Positions 8,049-16,271 of a DNA stretch of 37,140 bases are shown here, piece after piece. Origin of the DNA: JBFXDI01 sp050181295 (GTDB lineage: Bacteria > Pseudomonadota > Alphaproteobacteria > Rhizobiales > Aestuariivirgaceae); contig JBFXDI010000024.1 in the NCBI GenBank assembly GCA_050181295.1, positions 1 through 37,140 of the forward strand, read 5' to 3'. Under the pieces are notes generated by a model, which had not been told where the DNA came from, made no database searches, and saw nothing but the letters and a program-made list of their open reading frames with translations. Position numbers and translations under genes: made by a program. Positions within the stretch are counted from its first letter, which is position 1, and every line of letters begins with the position of its first letter.

Positions 8049-9242
8049 ATGGATGCCCTCGTTCGTGATGCCCAGGCGGGAAATTCGCCCCAACCCGCGC
8101 TCGTCATCATCGGACATCATGCCGGGACGATCTTCGGCCTGACGCCTTCGGAGCGGCTGCGACGGCAATTCGCCGCCGCCGGGGTGATCGGTCAGATTCC
8201 GCTTTCCGACGCGATCGAGCGCGGCGGCCGCGTCATTCTCGTCCGGGCCGACGCCGTGCTGGACCAGCCGCTCATCGCCGCCTTGGCCCACGGGGTCGGG
8301 TTCGCGATACTGGGCACCGACGGCGCCGTCGAGCGTCCCGCAGCCGCCGTCGTGGAGAGCGCGGAGGCAACGGCCGCGGCGCGCCTCCTCGAGGATCAGG
8401 CGCTTGTCGGCGAGAACCCCGGCCTCCTCATCCGCAGGCCCTCCGAGCTCGATGCCTCTTTCTGGAAAGGTCTGAGGAAGCGCGAGACGCCCTACGCGCT
8501 CCTGCTCAGCCAGGCGAGCTCCGCCGACATCGAGCGCCGCGTCTTCATGGGCACCTATAAGGGCGCCACCGACTTCATCACGAAGTATGCCTGGCCCGTT
8601 CCGGCCTATCATGTCACGCGCTGGCTCGCCCCCATGGGCATCACGCCGAACATGGTGACGACCGTGGCGGCGATCCTCACGGTTGCCGCCTTCTGGCTCT
8701 TCCTCGAAGGCTGGTTCCTCACGGGCCTTGTCGCCGCCTGGGCCATGACCTTCCTCGACACGGTCGACGGAAAGCTCGCGCGCACGACGCTCCGATCGAG
8801 CAAGTGGGGCGATGTCTTCGACCATGGCATCGACCTCGTGCACCCGCCCTTCTGGTATGCCGCCTGGGGCCTGGGCCTGCCGGCCGTCGGGCTCGGCCTG
8901 CTACCGGATGTGCTCTGGACCGTGCTCGGCATCATTCTTGTGGGCTACGTGCTGCAACGGCTCATGGAAGGCATCGCCATCAAGTGGCTCGGGCTCGAGA
9001 TCCATATCTGGCGGCGCATCGACACGCTCTTCCGACAGGTCACGGCCCGCCGGAATCCCAACCTGGCCCTTCTGACGGTCGCGGCGCTGGCGGGCCGGCC
9101 GGATCTCGGTCTCATTGCCGTCGCGGCCTGGACGGGATTGTGCCTTCTCCTGCATCTGGTACAGCTTCTGCATGCGTTCCTCGAGAAACGCAGGTCCGGA
9201 CCGCTCGCGTCCTGGATGGAGACAGCCACGAAGCGGTCATGA
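8049..9242 (+). CDS. CDP-alcohol phosphatidyltransferase with extra N-terminal domain
   Basis: A 397-residue integral membrane enzyme. Its C-terminal half carries a perfect CDP-alcohol phosphotransferase motif: D240-G241-x2-A244-R245-x8-G254-x3-D258-x3-D262, with several flanking helices. The first ~160 residues are a soluble domain that looks like a degenerate nucleotidyltransferase (ALVIIGHHAG then LTPSERLRRQFAAAG, and later RVILVRADAVLDQPLI); the canonical GxGxR loop is not recognisable. This resembles the bifunctional layout of inositol-phosphate cytidylyltransferase/DIPP synthases, with the first activity apparently lost. Expected chemistry is transfer between a CDP-linked donor and an alcohol acceptor, here probably CDP-ceramide plus a head group, or CDP-head group plus ceramide (phosphate). 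It is ATGA-coupled to the lipid kinase. Caulobacter also places head-group genes beside its ceramide kinase. Confidence 0.9.
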   Translation: MDALVRDAQAGNSPQPALVIIGHHAGTIFGLTPSERLRRQFAAAGVIGQIPLSDAIERGGRVILVRADAVLDQPLIAALAHGVGFAILGTDGAVERPAAAVVESAEATAAARLLEDQALVGENPGLLIRRPSELDASFWKGLRKRETPYALLLSQASSADIERRVFMGTYKGATDFITKYAWPVPAYHVTRWLAPMGITPNMVTTVAAILTVAAFWLFLEGWFLTGLVAAWAMTFLDTVDGKLARTTLRSSKWGDVFDHGIDLVHPPFWYAAWGLGLPAVGLGLLPDVLWTVLGIILVGYVLQRLMEGIAIKWLGLEIHIWRRIDTLFRQVTARRNPNLALLTVAALAGRPDLGLIAVAAWTGLCLLLHLVQLLHAFLEKRRSGPLASWMETATKRS

Positions 9243-10198
9243 AGGCAGGACTCCTCGTAAATCCCCGGTCGGGCAAGCACAGCGGCCGGGGTCTTTCGCT
9301 CGTGGAGAAACTTAAAGGTCGCTGCGGCAGCCGCATCGCCGTGCTCGACCAGTTCCACGCCCTGCCGGCCACGTTGCGTGAGCTTGCCGGAGCCGGCGTC
9401 GACGCGCTCTTCATCAGCTCCGGCGACGGCACCGTGCAGGCGATCCAGACGGAGCTTGCCGAGCGCAATCCTTTCACCGCACTGCCCGATCTGGCGCTCC
9501 TGCCCCACGGCACGACCAACCTCACCGCCAACGAGATCGGCTTCAACGAGCGCAATCTCGACCGGCTCGCGTCTCTTTTCACATCCGACTCCCCGCCGGT
9601 GCCGGCCATCGAAGAGCGCCCGACGCTGCGCATCCTCAATCCGGGCGACGGTCAGGTGCGCCACGGCATGTTCCTGGGCGCCGGCGCCATCCCCCGCGCC
9701 GCGGCGCTCTGCCAGGAGCAGTTCAACAAACGCGGCATCAAGGGCGACTGGGCGACCTTCGCGACGCTTGCGGCGGGCATCATCGGAAGTTTCGGCCGTG
9801 CCGGCGGCAAGGATGAAGCGGGGCGCATCGTCCGTCCCTATCCCATGCATGCGACGACCGAGCAGGGAACCCTCGTGTCGGGAGACCAGCTTCTCTTGCT
9901 CGCCACCACGCTCAACCGGCTGATCCTCCGCTCGCGACCCTTCTGGGGCGGCAAGACGGCGCCGATCCGCACCACCGCCATCGGCTATCCGCCTCCGAGC
10001 GTTGCGCGGTGGCTCCTTCCCGCTCTCTATGGAGGCGAGGCGAGGAGGATGCCGCCCTCCTGCATCAGCCGCTCCGCCGAGCGGATCGAGATCGAGACCA
10101 GGTCGCCGCTGCTCATCGACGGCGAGTTCTTCGATCCGCCGGCCGAGGGACCGCTCAAGGTCGAAACCGGCCCCGTCTTCAGGTATCTTCGGGCCTGA
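9239..10198 (+). CDS. cpgB: Diacylglycerol/sphingosine-kinase-family lipid kinase, probable ceramide kinase
   Basis: A 319-residue DAGK/LCB5-type lipid kinase. Motifs: LVNPRSGKHSG (6-16), the nucleotide-binding SGDGTVQ (61-67, the usual GGDGT with the first Gly as Ser), LPHGTTNLTANEIG (88-101) and a C-terminal IDGEFF segment typical of the family's beta-sandwich domain. There are no membrane helices. In Caulobacter the family member CpgB phosphorylates ceramide to ceramide-1-phosphate as the first head-group step, and this gene has the same neighbourhood type, so ceramide kinase is the favoured reading. Diacylglycerol or sphinganine as substrate remains possible. The start overlaps the preceding stop as ATGA, and the Tam41-like gene begins 11 nt downstream. 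Confidence 0.87.
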   Translation: MKAGLLVNPRSGKHSGRGLSLVEKLKGRCGSRIAVLDQFHALPATLRELAGAGVDALFISSGDGTVQAIQTELAERNPFTALPDLALLPHGTTNLTANEIGFNERNLDRLASLFTSDSPPVPAIEERPTLRILNPGDGQVRHGMFLGAGAIPRAAALCQEQFNKRGIKGDWATFATLAAGIIGSFGRAGGKDEAGRIVRPYPMHATTEQGTLVSGDQLLLLATTLNRLILRSRPFWGGKTAPIRTTAIGYPPPSVARWLLPALYGGEARRMPPSCISRSAERIEIETRSPLLIDGEFFDPPAEGPLKVETGPVFRYLRA

Positions 10199-10209
10199 TC
10201 GGTCCGGAC

Positions 10210-11088
10210 ATGCAGTACGAAAGCCTCGAAGACATTCTTGCGCGGCGTGCGGAGGAGCCTGTGCCTCCCGAAGTGGCGGCCATGGGCGAGGCTGTCCGCG
10301 GTGCTTATGGCGGGGGCGCCGTGGCCGTGCTGGCCTATGGATCGAGCCTCAGGGGCATCGATCCGTCCGAGACGCTGATCGATCTCTATGTCCTCACGGC
10401 TTCGCTCGCGGATGTGAGCGGCAATCCTCTTTCTCGCGCCGCCTGCGCCCTGCTTCCACCCAATGTCTACTACGCCGAGACGCCGTTCGCCGGACGAACG
10501 CTTCGCGCCAAGTACGCCGTGCTGCCGCTCCAGGCCTTCGAGCTCCGCTGCGGCGGCGTGACCGACAATCCCTATTTCTGGGCGCGTTTCTCGCAGCCCT
10601 GCCGCCTGCTCCATGTGCGGGACAACGTGACCCGCATCCGGATCGTGCAGGCGCTGGGCGAAGCCGTGCGCACCATGCTGACGGCGGCCGCGGGCGTCGC
10701 GCCGGCCGGCGCCGATACGACGACCCTCTGGGTGGAGGGCTTTCGGGAAACCTACCGCACGGAGCTTCGTCCGGAAGGACCGGACCGTGCCGCCGCCATC
10801 GTGGCCGCGGATGAGGCCTTCTATCGCGCTCTCACCGATGCGGCAGCGCCGATCCTGCCGGAGCGCTCGGCCAACTGGCGTTGGCGCCGCCTCGTGGGAA
10901 AGACCCTATCGGTACTCAGACTTCTGAAGGCGGCTTTCACCTTCTCCGGCGGCGCGGAGTATCTGGCCTGGAAGGTCGCCCGCCACTCGGGCGAGAAGAT
11001 CGAGCTCAAGCCCTGGCAGCGCCGGCATCCCATTCTCGGCGCGCTCTCGATCCTGCCGGGCCTCCTGCGTCGCGGCGCGGTGCGCTAG
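10210..11088 (+). CDS. Tam41-like cytidylyltransferase
   Basis: A 292-residue protein whose motif series matches the mitochondrial phosphatidate cytidylyltransferase Tam41: AYGSSLRG (42-49, cf. GYGSG), LIDLYVL (56-62, cf. the VDLIF acidic strand), LPPNVYY (82-88, cf. GVYFNP), KYAVLPL (101-107, cf. KYGVVS) and FWARFSQPCRLL (123-134, cf. YxAGRxxKPVKIL). Tam41 makes CDP-diacylglycerol from phosphatidic acid and CTP. Placed directly after a probable ceramide kinase, it may make CDP-ceramide from ceramide-1-phosphate, which the upstream CDP-alcohol enzyme could use. That role is inference. It is the last gene of the plus-strand run; 59 nt separate it from the convergent ATP-grasp gene. The second catalytic Asp of the nucleotidyltransferase pair is not obvious to me. 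Confidence 0.72.
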   Translation: MQYESLEDILARRAEEPVPPEVAAMGEAVRGAYGGGAVAVLAYGSSLRGIDPSETLIDLYVLTASLADVSGNPLSRAACALLPPNVYYAETPFAGRTLRAKYAVLPLQAFELRCGGVTDNPYFWARFSQPCRLLHVRDNVTRIRIVQALGEAVRTMLTAAAGVAPAGADTTTLWVEGFRETYRTELRPEGPDRAAAIVAADEAFYRALTDAAAPILPERSANWRWRRLVGKTLSVLRLLKAAFTFSGGAEYLAWKVARHSGEKIELKPWQRRHPILGALSILPGLLRRGAVR

Positions 11089-11147
11089 GCGTCGGCCTCG
11101 GGCGATCCGCGAGGGAGCGCGGCGCGGAAGGTCGGGTCATGCGGCAT

Positions 11148-12572
11148 CTAGTGTCCTCTTGACGTTGCGGGCGGGCCGATGCCCTTGCGAAGGTGGTGGG
11201 CGAGGAGCTGGCCGAAGCGCGCGTCGCCCCAGGGACCGTCCAGCCGCTGTTCGATCTCGATGTCCGGGGACTTGTTGGCCTCGACGATCACGGGCCCCTT
11301 GTCGGTGATGGCGATGTCCCAGCCGATGAGGATGGGCGCTCTCAGTTGCCGATGGGTCGAGATCGCGAGCTCAAGCGCCTCGTTCCAGAAGGGCACGCGC
11401 CTGGAGGCGATGAGGGCGCCGGTCGAAGGATGATGGTCGAACCACCGCGCGCTCATGACGGAGTTCGAGGCGCGGCCCAGCTCCCCGGTTTCCGGGTCGA
11501 CAGGCGCCGCTATGCCGTCGCGCGTGTCCACGATGCGCCTGCGGTATTGCGACATGCGCAGCATCGTGAAGAGGTGCTCGACCTCGTCCCGCTCGTTCCA
11601 GATCGTGTGCATCCGAAGCGTGCTGAGCGCGCCTGCCGTCAGGTCCCAGATGTCGCGATGGTTGACGAGGCACTCCTGGACAAGGCGCGGGCCGCGGCGC
11701 GAGAGTCGGGCGAGATGCTCCATCAGCTCGGCGGCCTGCAACGCCTCACCGTTGCTGCCGGAGTACCAGCCGCCTGAATAGATCCACCGTTCCGCGCCCG
11801 TGCCGCCGTTGGATTTGCGCGGTTTCACGAAGAGGCTGGTGGGCGGCAGCGTCCGCAGACTCGTGTCGTGCCAAGCGAAGCCGCCATCCTCGACCGTCGC
11901 GATGAGGCGCGGCACAGGCAGGTTGTGCTGCCGGCAGAACTGGTGGAAGGCGTACTTGTCGTTGAGGAGCTTCGCCCGCCGGCTGCGCTCGGGCGACTGC
12001 CGGTAGAGGGCGCGGAAGACGCCCGCCCCCTTCTTGATGTAGCCGCGGAAGACGTACTCGTGGGCCCTTTCGCGATTTTCGGGCTCGTGCAGCTCGTAGG
12101 TGTAGAAGAAGTTCACCGGAACGCCGTGGAGGAAGGCCAGGTTTAGCTGCCCGACGAACTGGCTGAGGACGCTCCGGTGATAGCGGCGCGAGACGGAGAG
12201 GCCGTTCTTCGCCGTGAGGCCGATCGCCAAGCCCAGCATCGCCGGCGGCCACATCGCGGTGAGAAGGACGCGCTTCCACACCGGCATCGCGAGCAGCCTC
12301 GCCTCCAGATCCTCGTGGACTGTCTCGAAGATGATGGCCGAGGGCGTGCCGGGCACCTGCCACTTCGCGCAGCGGAAGAGTACCGGATAGGCGTGCAGCG
12401 CCAGAAGTGCCGTCTCTTCCCAGCGCGAGAGCCGGGGCTTCCTCGCCGTGGTTGGCCTGAAACCGGCCGGAGCCGCGGGAGAGCACCAGGAGAGGATCCG
12501 CCAGACAGGCGATCGCTCCGCCGCGGCATTCGGGTCGAGCCGCCAGGAGTCCCAGAGCCTAGCCTGGTTCAT
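11148..12572 (-). CDS. Sugar-transfer-associated ATP-grasp protein
   Basis: A 474-residue protein with an ATP-grasp domain of the sugar-transfer-associated type. The nucleotide-binding lysine loop is FVKPRKSNGGTG (248-259), the grasp strand is PRLVQECLVNH (295-305) and the metal-binding C-terminal block is GWDIAITDKGPVIVEANKSP (417-436). The first ~200 residues have a hydrophobic stretch (about 100-122) but no clear signal peptide. ATP-grasp enzymes ligate a carboxylate to an amine, thiol or alcohol via an acyl-phosphate, so this one might attach an acidic or amino-acid-like group to the sphingolipid head group (inference). The start has AGGAG 10 nt upstream. It lies downstream of the histidine kinase on the same strand (101-nt gap) and converges on the head-group operon. 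Confidence 0.83.
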   Translation of the reverse strand: MNQARLWDSWRLDPNAAAERSPVWRILSWCSPAAPAGFRPTTARKPRLSRWEETALLALHAYPVLFRCAKWQVPGTPSAIIFETVHEDLEARLLAMPVWKRVLLTAMWPPAMLGLAIGLTAKNGLSVSRRYHRSVLSQFVGQLNLAFLHGVPVNFFYTYELHEPENRERAHEYVFRGYIKKGAGVFRALYRQSPERSRRAKLLNDKYAFHQFCRQHNLPVPRLIATVEDGGFAWHDTSLRTLPPTSLFVKPRKSNGGTGAERWIYSGGWYSGSNGEALQAAELMEHLARLSRRGPRLVQECLVNHRDIWDLTAGALSTLRMHTIWNERDEVEHLFTMLRMSQYRRRIVDTRDGIAAPVDPETGELGRASNSVMSARWFDHHPSTGALIASRRVPFWNEALELAISTHRQLRAPILIGWDIAITDKGPVIVEANKSPDIEIEQRLDGPWGDARFGQLLAHHLRKGIGPPATSRGH

Positions 12573-12673
12573 GGAGCGCCATCTCCTGTTTGCGCGCCGG
12601 ATTTAGCGCCCGCAGTCAGCCCCTCGCCTGTCGGAGCCCATACGGTTTCGTAAGGTCGCTGCGGCGAAGCCGC

Positions 12674-14038
12674 TCAGGCCTGGAGCGGGGGAAACCGGAG
12701 AATGACCCTGAGGCCGGGCCGGTTGTCGGCGAGTTCCAGCGACGCGGTGTGGAGATCCGCGATGGCCCGCACGAGCGTCAGGCCGAGGCCGGTGCCGCGC
12801 GTGGTCCGGCTCTTGTCGAGCCGGTAGAAGCGCTGGAACACCTTCTCCCGCTCCTCGGGCGGGATGCCGGGTCCGTCGTCCGCCACTTCCGCTGCGACGA
12901 CGCCGCCGTTGCGATGGAGCGAAAGGCGGACCTCCGATCCCTGCGGACAATGCCGTATGGCGTTCTCCACCAGATTTGCGAAGAGCTGCACGAGCAGTTC
13001 GTGGTCGCCCGATATCATGAGCCGGGCACCGTGCATATCCTCGAGGCTGAGCCGCCTGCCCTTTTCGTGGGCGGCATCGGCATAGAGCTCCGTCACGGAG
13101 GCGAGCACGCTGGCGAGGTCGAGCTGCGTGAACCGCGCCCTGCGCGCGCCCGACTCGATCTGCGCGATCCTGAGCAGCGCCTCGAAGGTCTCGTTGATCC
13201 GTCCGCTCTCTTCGAGGATCGCCTGCAGCTCGTCCCCGACATCGGCGCCTCTTCCGGAACTGGCGATCGCCGTCTCGACCTTCATCCGCAGCCGGTTCAG
13301 CGGCGTCTTGAGGTCATGGGCGATGTCGGTGCTGACCTGCTTCATGCCCTCCATGACGCGCGCCAGGCGGTCGAGCGCGGAATTGATCTGGCGCGAGACC
13401 GTGTCGATGTCGTCGCTGTTGCCGGTCAGCGGTATGCGCGCGGCGAACTTGCCGAGCGAAACCTCGTCCATGGTGTGCGCGATGCCGTCGAGGCGACGCT
13501 GGGCTCTGAAGGCGAGGATGGCGCCCCCCGCCGTGGAGAAGAGGGTGACGACCGCCCATGTCCAGAAAAAGCTCGCGACCGCCAGGCTCTCCAGTTCCTG
13601 CGTGTCCTGGAGGCTGAGCCCCACCACCAGCCTGTTGTCGCCGAGCTTGTCGGAGATGATGCGGAAGGCGCGTCCATCCCCCATGGCCACGTCGTAGGGA
13701 CCCGCTCCCTCGACAGGAAGGGCGAGGGCCGCGGGATCGACGTTTCCGGCCAGGGCGCGGCCGGCCGGATCCAGCAGCAGCAGCAGCCAGTCCTCCTGCT
13801 TGCTGGCCTCGGAATAGACCCGGACGGCATGCACGAGGTCCTCGACGTGGCCGCTCGAATAGGCGGCCGAAACGAGGGTCCAGATCTGGTGCGTATCCGC
13901 ATCGAGGCGCTCGTCCAGTTCCGTCTTGATGAACTGATAGGCGATGATCTCGGTCACGAGGAAGGCGGCCACGAAGAGCCCGCCGAAGGCGATCGCCAGC
14001 CGGAAGGGCGTGCTCCTGAGAAGCCTAGCCGGGCGCAT
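12674..14038 (-). CDS. Two-component sensor histidine kinase
   Basis: A 454-residue inner-membrane sensor kinase. Membrane helices at about 13-34 and 152-176 bound a ~115-residue periplasmic sensor domain. A HAMP region (about 177-230) follows, then the H-box IAHDLKTPLNRL with phospho-accepting His241, and a complete catalytic domain: N-box LVENAIRHCP, G1 DDGPGIP, F-box VFQRFYRL and G2 RGTGLGLTL. It is the OmpR-class partner of the response regulator just upstream. Its ATG at 14038 overlaps the expected regulator stop (TAG at 14025-14027) in a different frame, a normal coupled arrangement. Because of the 1-nt deletion in the regulator, the two genes currently read as one 675-codon open frame. 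Position beside spt suggests control of sphingolipid or envelope genes. Confidence 0.93.
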   Translation of the reverse strand: MRPARLLRSTPFRLAIAFGGLFVAAFLVTEIIAYQFIKTELDERLDADTHQIWTLVSAAYSSGHVEDLVHAVRVYSEASKQEDWLLLLLDPAGRALAGNVDPAALALPVEGAGPYDVAMGDGRAFRIISDKLGDNRLVVGLSLQDTQELESLAVASFFWTWAVVTLFSTAGGAILAFRAQRRLDGIAHTMDEVSLGKFAARIPLTGNSDDIDTVSRQINSALDRLARVMEGMKQVSTDIAHDLKTPLNRLRMKVETAIASSGRGADVGDELQAILEESGRINETFEALLRIAQIESGARRARFTQLDLASVLASVTELYADAAHEKGRRLSLEDMHGARLMISGDHELLVQLFANLVENAIRHCPQGSEVRLSLHRNGGVVAAEVADDGPGIPPEEREKVFQRFYRLDKSRTTRGTGLGLTLVRAIADLHTASLELADNRPGLRVILRFPPLQA

Positions 14039-14701
14039 GGAGGCTGTAGCCGGTGTTCCGGATGGTGTGCAGGAGATGCACGTCGAAAGGCTTGTCGATC
14101 TTTGCCCTGAGCCGGCTGACATGTGTCTCGACACGCTGGTGCGGGGATCGAAATGCAGCTCCCACACCCGCTCCAGCAGCATGGTGCGGGTCATCACGCG
14201 CCCTTCGTTGCGCATCAGCACCTCGAGCAGCGAGAACTCCCGCGGCTGCAGGTCGATGATCTGGCCTCCTCTCGTCACCCGCCGCTTGATGACGTCAAGC
14301 TCGAGATCTGCAACCTTCAGCAGCGTCTTCTGGTCCTGGAACGGCGGCCTGCGTGCGAGCGCGTTGACGCGCGCCAGGAGCTCCGAGAAGGCGAAGGGCT
14401 TCACCAGGTAGTCGTCCGCGCCCGCCTCCAGTCCTTCCACCCGGTCGTCCACGCCGCCGATGGCGGTGAGGAAGATGATGGGAAGCCCGGTCCCCGCCGC
14501 GCGGATGGCGCGGACCGTGGCGAGCCCGTCCAGGCCCGGGATCATGCGGTCGATGATGAGGAGATCGTAAGGGTCGCGCGTGGCCATGAAGAGGGCGTCA
14601 TGCCCGTTGGCGACCAAGTTGACGGAGTGGCCCGCCTCGGTGAGGCCCCGCGTCACGAAGGCGCCCAGGATCTCGTCGTCCTCGACAACCAGGATCTTCA
14701 T
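14025..14701 (-). pseudogene. OmpR-family response regulator, frameshifted in the DNA-binding domain
   Basis: The receiver domain is intact: acidic pocket EDDE (7-10), phospho-acceptor Asp51 in LLIIDRMIPGLDG, the Thr switch in IFLTAIGG and the Lys in YLVKPFAF. The winged-helix domain starts normally (LQPREFSLLEVLMRNEGRV then LLERVWELHFDPRT). At about 14133 one base appears to be missing in the recognition helix. Before it the frame gives DPRTS-V; after it the +1 frame gives VETHVSRLRAKIDKPFDVHL then LHTIRNTGYSLHAPG and a stop at 14025-14027, exactly the family C-terminus. The gene length of 677 nt is one short of a whole number of codons. As read, translation continues into the kinase frame. 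A true mutation and a sequencing/assembly error are both possible. No slippery run is present at the site. Confidence 0.8.
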
Positions 14702-14803
14702 GCCAGAACCCGCTCGGACGCTGTCCGTTACCGCGCAGGCGAATCTAGTCGCCTTGCCGGCCGGCCGCCAGCCGATGCGGCATTGGGAAGCGGAAGCCGT
14801 TTC

Positions 14804-16012
14804 TCAGGCGATCTTGCGCTGATGGTGGCCGGCGGCCACGACCTCGCCGAAGAGGTCGATGATGCGGTCGATCTCCTCGTCCGCATGCGCGGCGGAAACG
14901 GAGCACCGCAGCAGATAGAGCTTGGCGGGCGTGCCTGGAGGAAGCGCGATGTTGACGTAGACGCCCGCTTCGAGAAGCGCGTTCCACATCGCGATCGTCG
15001 AGGCCTCATCGGCGCATTTGACCGCGATGATGGGGCTGACCACGGAGCTTCCGAGTTCAAGCCCAAGCGCGCTGAAGCCATCGAACAGCCGCTTGGAATT
15101 CTGCACCAGCCGGTCGCGCCGCCACGGCTCGGCTGCGAGCTTGGCGATGGCCGCGCGCGCCGTGGCGATGGTTGCGGGCGATGGCGAGGCCGTGAACATG
15201 TAGGGCCGCGTGGCATAGCGGAGCGTCTCGAACAGGGGGTGATCGCCCGCCCCGAAGCCGCCGATCGACCCGATGCTCTTCGAGAAGGTTCCGACCACGA
15301 AATCGCAGTCGGCCTCGAACCCGGCCTCGTCGGCAAGACCGCGCCCGTTCGGCCCCAGCACGCCGAAGGAATGCGCCTCGTCCACCAGGAGCTGGAAGCC
15401 CTGCCGCTTCTTCACCTCGACGAAGTCGGCGAGCGGCGCCCGGTCCCCCAGCATGGAATAGATGCCCTCGAGCACCACGAGCCGGCCGCCCTCCTCGCCC
15501 TCCGAGCGCTGCAGCCGCTTCTCGAGATCGGCGGCATCGTTGTGGCGGAAACGCACGAGCTTGGCCCCGGAGAGCGTGCAGCCGTCATAGATCGAGGAAT
15601 GGGAGTCGGCATCGAGATAGATCGTGTCCTTCGGTCCCGCCAGCCCCGCCAGCATGCCGAGATTGGCCTGATAGCCGGTCGTGAAAACGATGCAGTGCTC
15701 GCGCTTGAGGAACGCCGCAAGCTCCTTCTCCAGCGCCTGGTGGACGCCATAGGTGCCGTTGGCGATGCGCGAGCCCGTCGTGCCACTGCCGAACGCCGCG
15801 AGCGCCTCCTGGCCGGCTTTGATCAGCTCCGGCTCGAAGGTGATGCCCATGTAGTTGTTGGTGCCGGCGAGGATCGTCTCGCGTCCGTTGATAATGGCGC
15901 GCGTCGGCGACAGGATCCGGTCGTTGGTGACGCCGAGCGCGTTCACGCCCATGCTCAGCATGCGCTGGAACCGTTCGGCGATGGTGCGGTGCTTGTCGAA
16001 CAGGTCGGTCAT
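14804..16012 (-). CDS. spt: Serine palmitoyltransferase (alpha-oxoamine synthase family)
   Basis: A 402-residue PLP enzyme of the alpha-oxoamine synthase family, the committed step of sphingolipid synthesis: L-serine plus acyl-ACP/CoA gives 3-oxosphinganine. Features are the GTNNYMGI block (50-57), GSGTTGSRIANGTYGVH (75-91), the ring-stacking His138 in DADSHSS, DEAHSFGVLGPNGRG (211-225) and the Schiff-base lysine K245 in GTFSKSIGSIGG. There are no membrane helices, so it is cytoplasmic. KBL (glycine C-acetyltransferase), ALAS and BioF share the fold, but the immediate neighbours (dedicated ACP, CerR-like reductase, acyl-ACP ligase, lipid kinase, bCerS-like protein) make Spt by far the best call. 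Its start overlaps the acp stop as ATGA. Confidence 0.93.
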   Translation of the reverse strand: MTDLFDKHRTIAERFQRMLSMGVNALGVTNDRILSPTRAIINGRETILAGTNNYMGITFEPELIKAGQEALAAFGSGTTGSRIANGTYGVHQALEKELAAFLKREHCIVFTTGYQANLGMLAGLAGPKDTIYLDADSHSSIYDGCTLSGAKLVRFRHNDAADLEKRLQRSEGEEGGRLVVLEGIYSMLGDRAPLADFVEVKKRQGFQLLVDEAHSFGVLGPNGRGLADEAGFEADCDFVVGTFSKSIGSIGGFGAGDHPLFETLRYATRPYMFTASPSPATIATARAAIAKLAAEPWRRDRLVQNSKRLFDGFSALGLELGSSVVSPIIAVKCADEASTIAMWNALLEAGVYVNIALPPGTPAKLYLLRCSVSAAHADEEIDRIIDLFGEVVAAGHHQRKIA

Positions 16013-16266
16013 GGCTTGGCGCTCCGGTTGAGCCTCCCCTCCACCACGCTCACGAGATCTTGCATGGTGCGTGTCTCCGACAGCACGTTGAGCGGGATGT
16101 CGATATCGAAGTGGTCCTCGACCTCCATCACGAAATCCATGACCGACACCGAGTCGATGTTGAGGTCGGCCGAGATGTCGGTCGCGGGCACGAGCTCGAT
16201 GCCCTTAGCGTTGAAGGGCTGGAGGAGACGGCAGAGGTTCGAGAAGATTTCGTCGCGGTCGGGCAT
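16009..16266 (-). CDS. acpR: Dedicated acyl carrier protein of the sphingolipid operon
   Basis: An 85-residue acyl carrier protein. The 4'-phosphopantetheine attachment site is Ser39 in LNIDSVSVMDFVMEVED, matching the D-S-[LV]-x-x-x-[DE] motif, and the helix-III region reads FDIDIPLNV. It is distinct from a standard fatty-acid-synthase AcpP in its less acidic helix I and variant motif (DSVSVMD where AcpP has DSLDTVE). In Caulobacter a dedicated ACP in the same gene order (spt-acp-cerR-ligase) carries the acyl chain that Spt condenses with serine, and I infer the same here. It is ATGA-coupled to spt and lies 5 nt after the reductase, so stoichiometric co-production is likely. Confidence 0.93.
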   Translation of the reverse strand: MPDRDEIFSNLCRLLQPFNAKGIELVPATDISADLNIDSVSVMDFVMEVEDHFDIDIPLNVLSETRTMQDLVSVVEGRLNRSAKP

Positions 16267-16271
16267 GCGGC

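Noticed and set aside
12661..12673. GCGGC-GAA-GCCGC stem just after the kinase stop as an intrinsic terminator.
   Set aside because: Stem of 5 bp and no T-tract on the minus strand; too weak to call.
12674..14701. A single 675-codon open frame reading as response regulator fused to histidine kinase (hybrid kinase).
   Set aside because: The regulator's normal C-terminus and stop are present in the next frame after ~14133 and the kinase has its own ATG at 14038, so the fusion is best explained by a 1-nt deletion.
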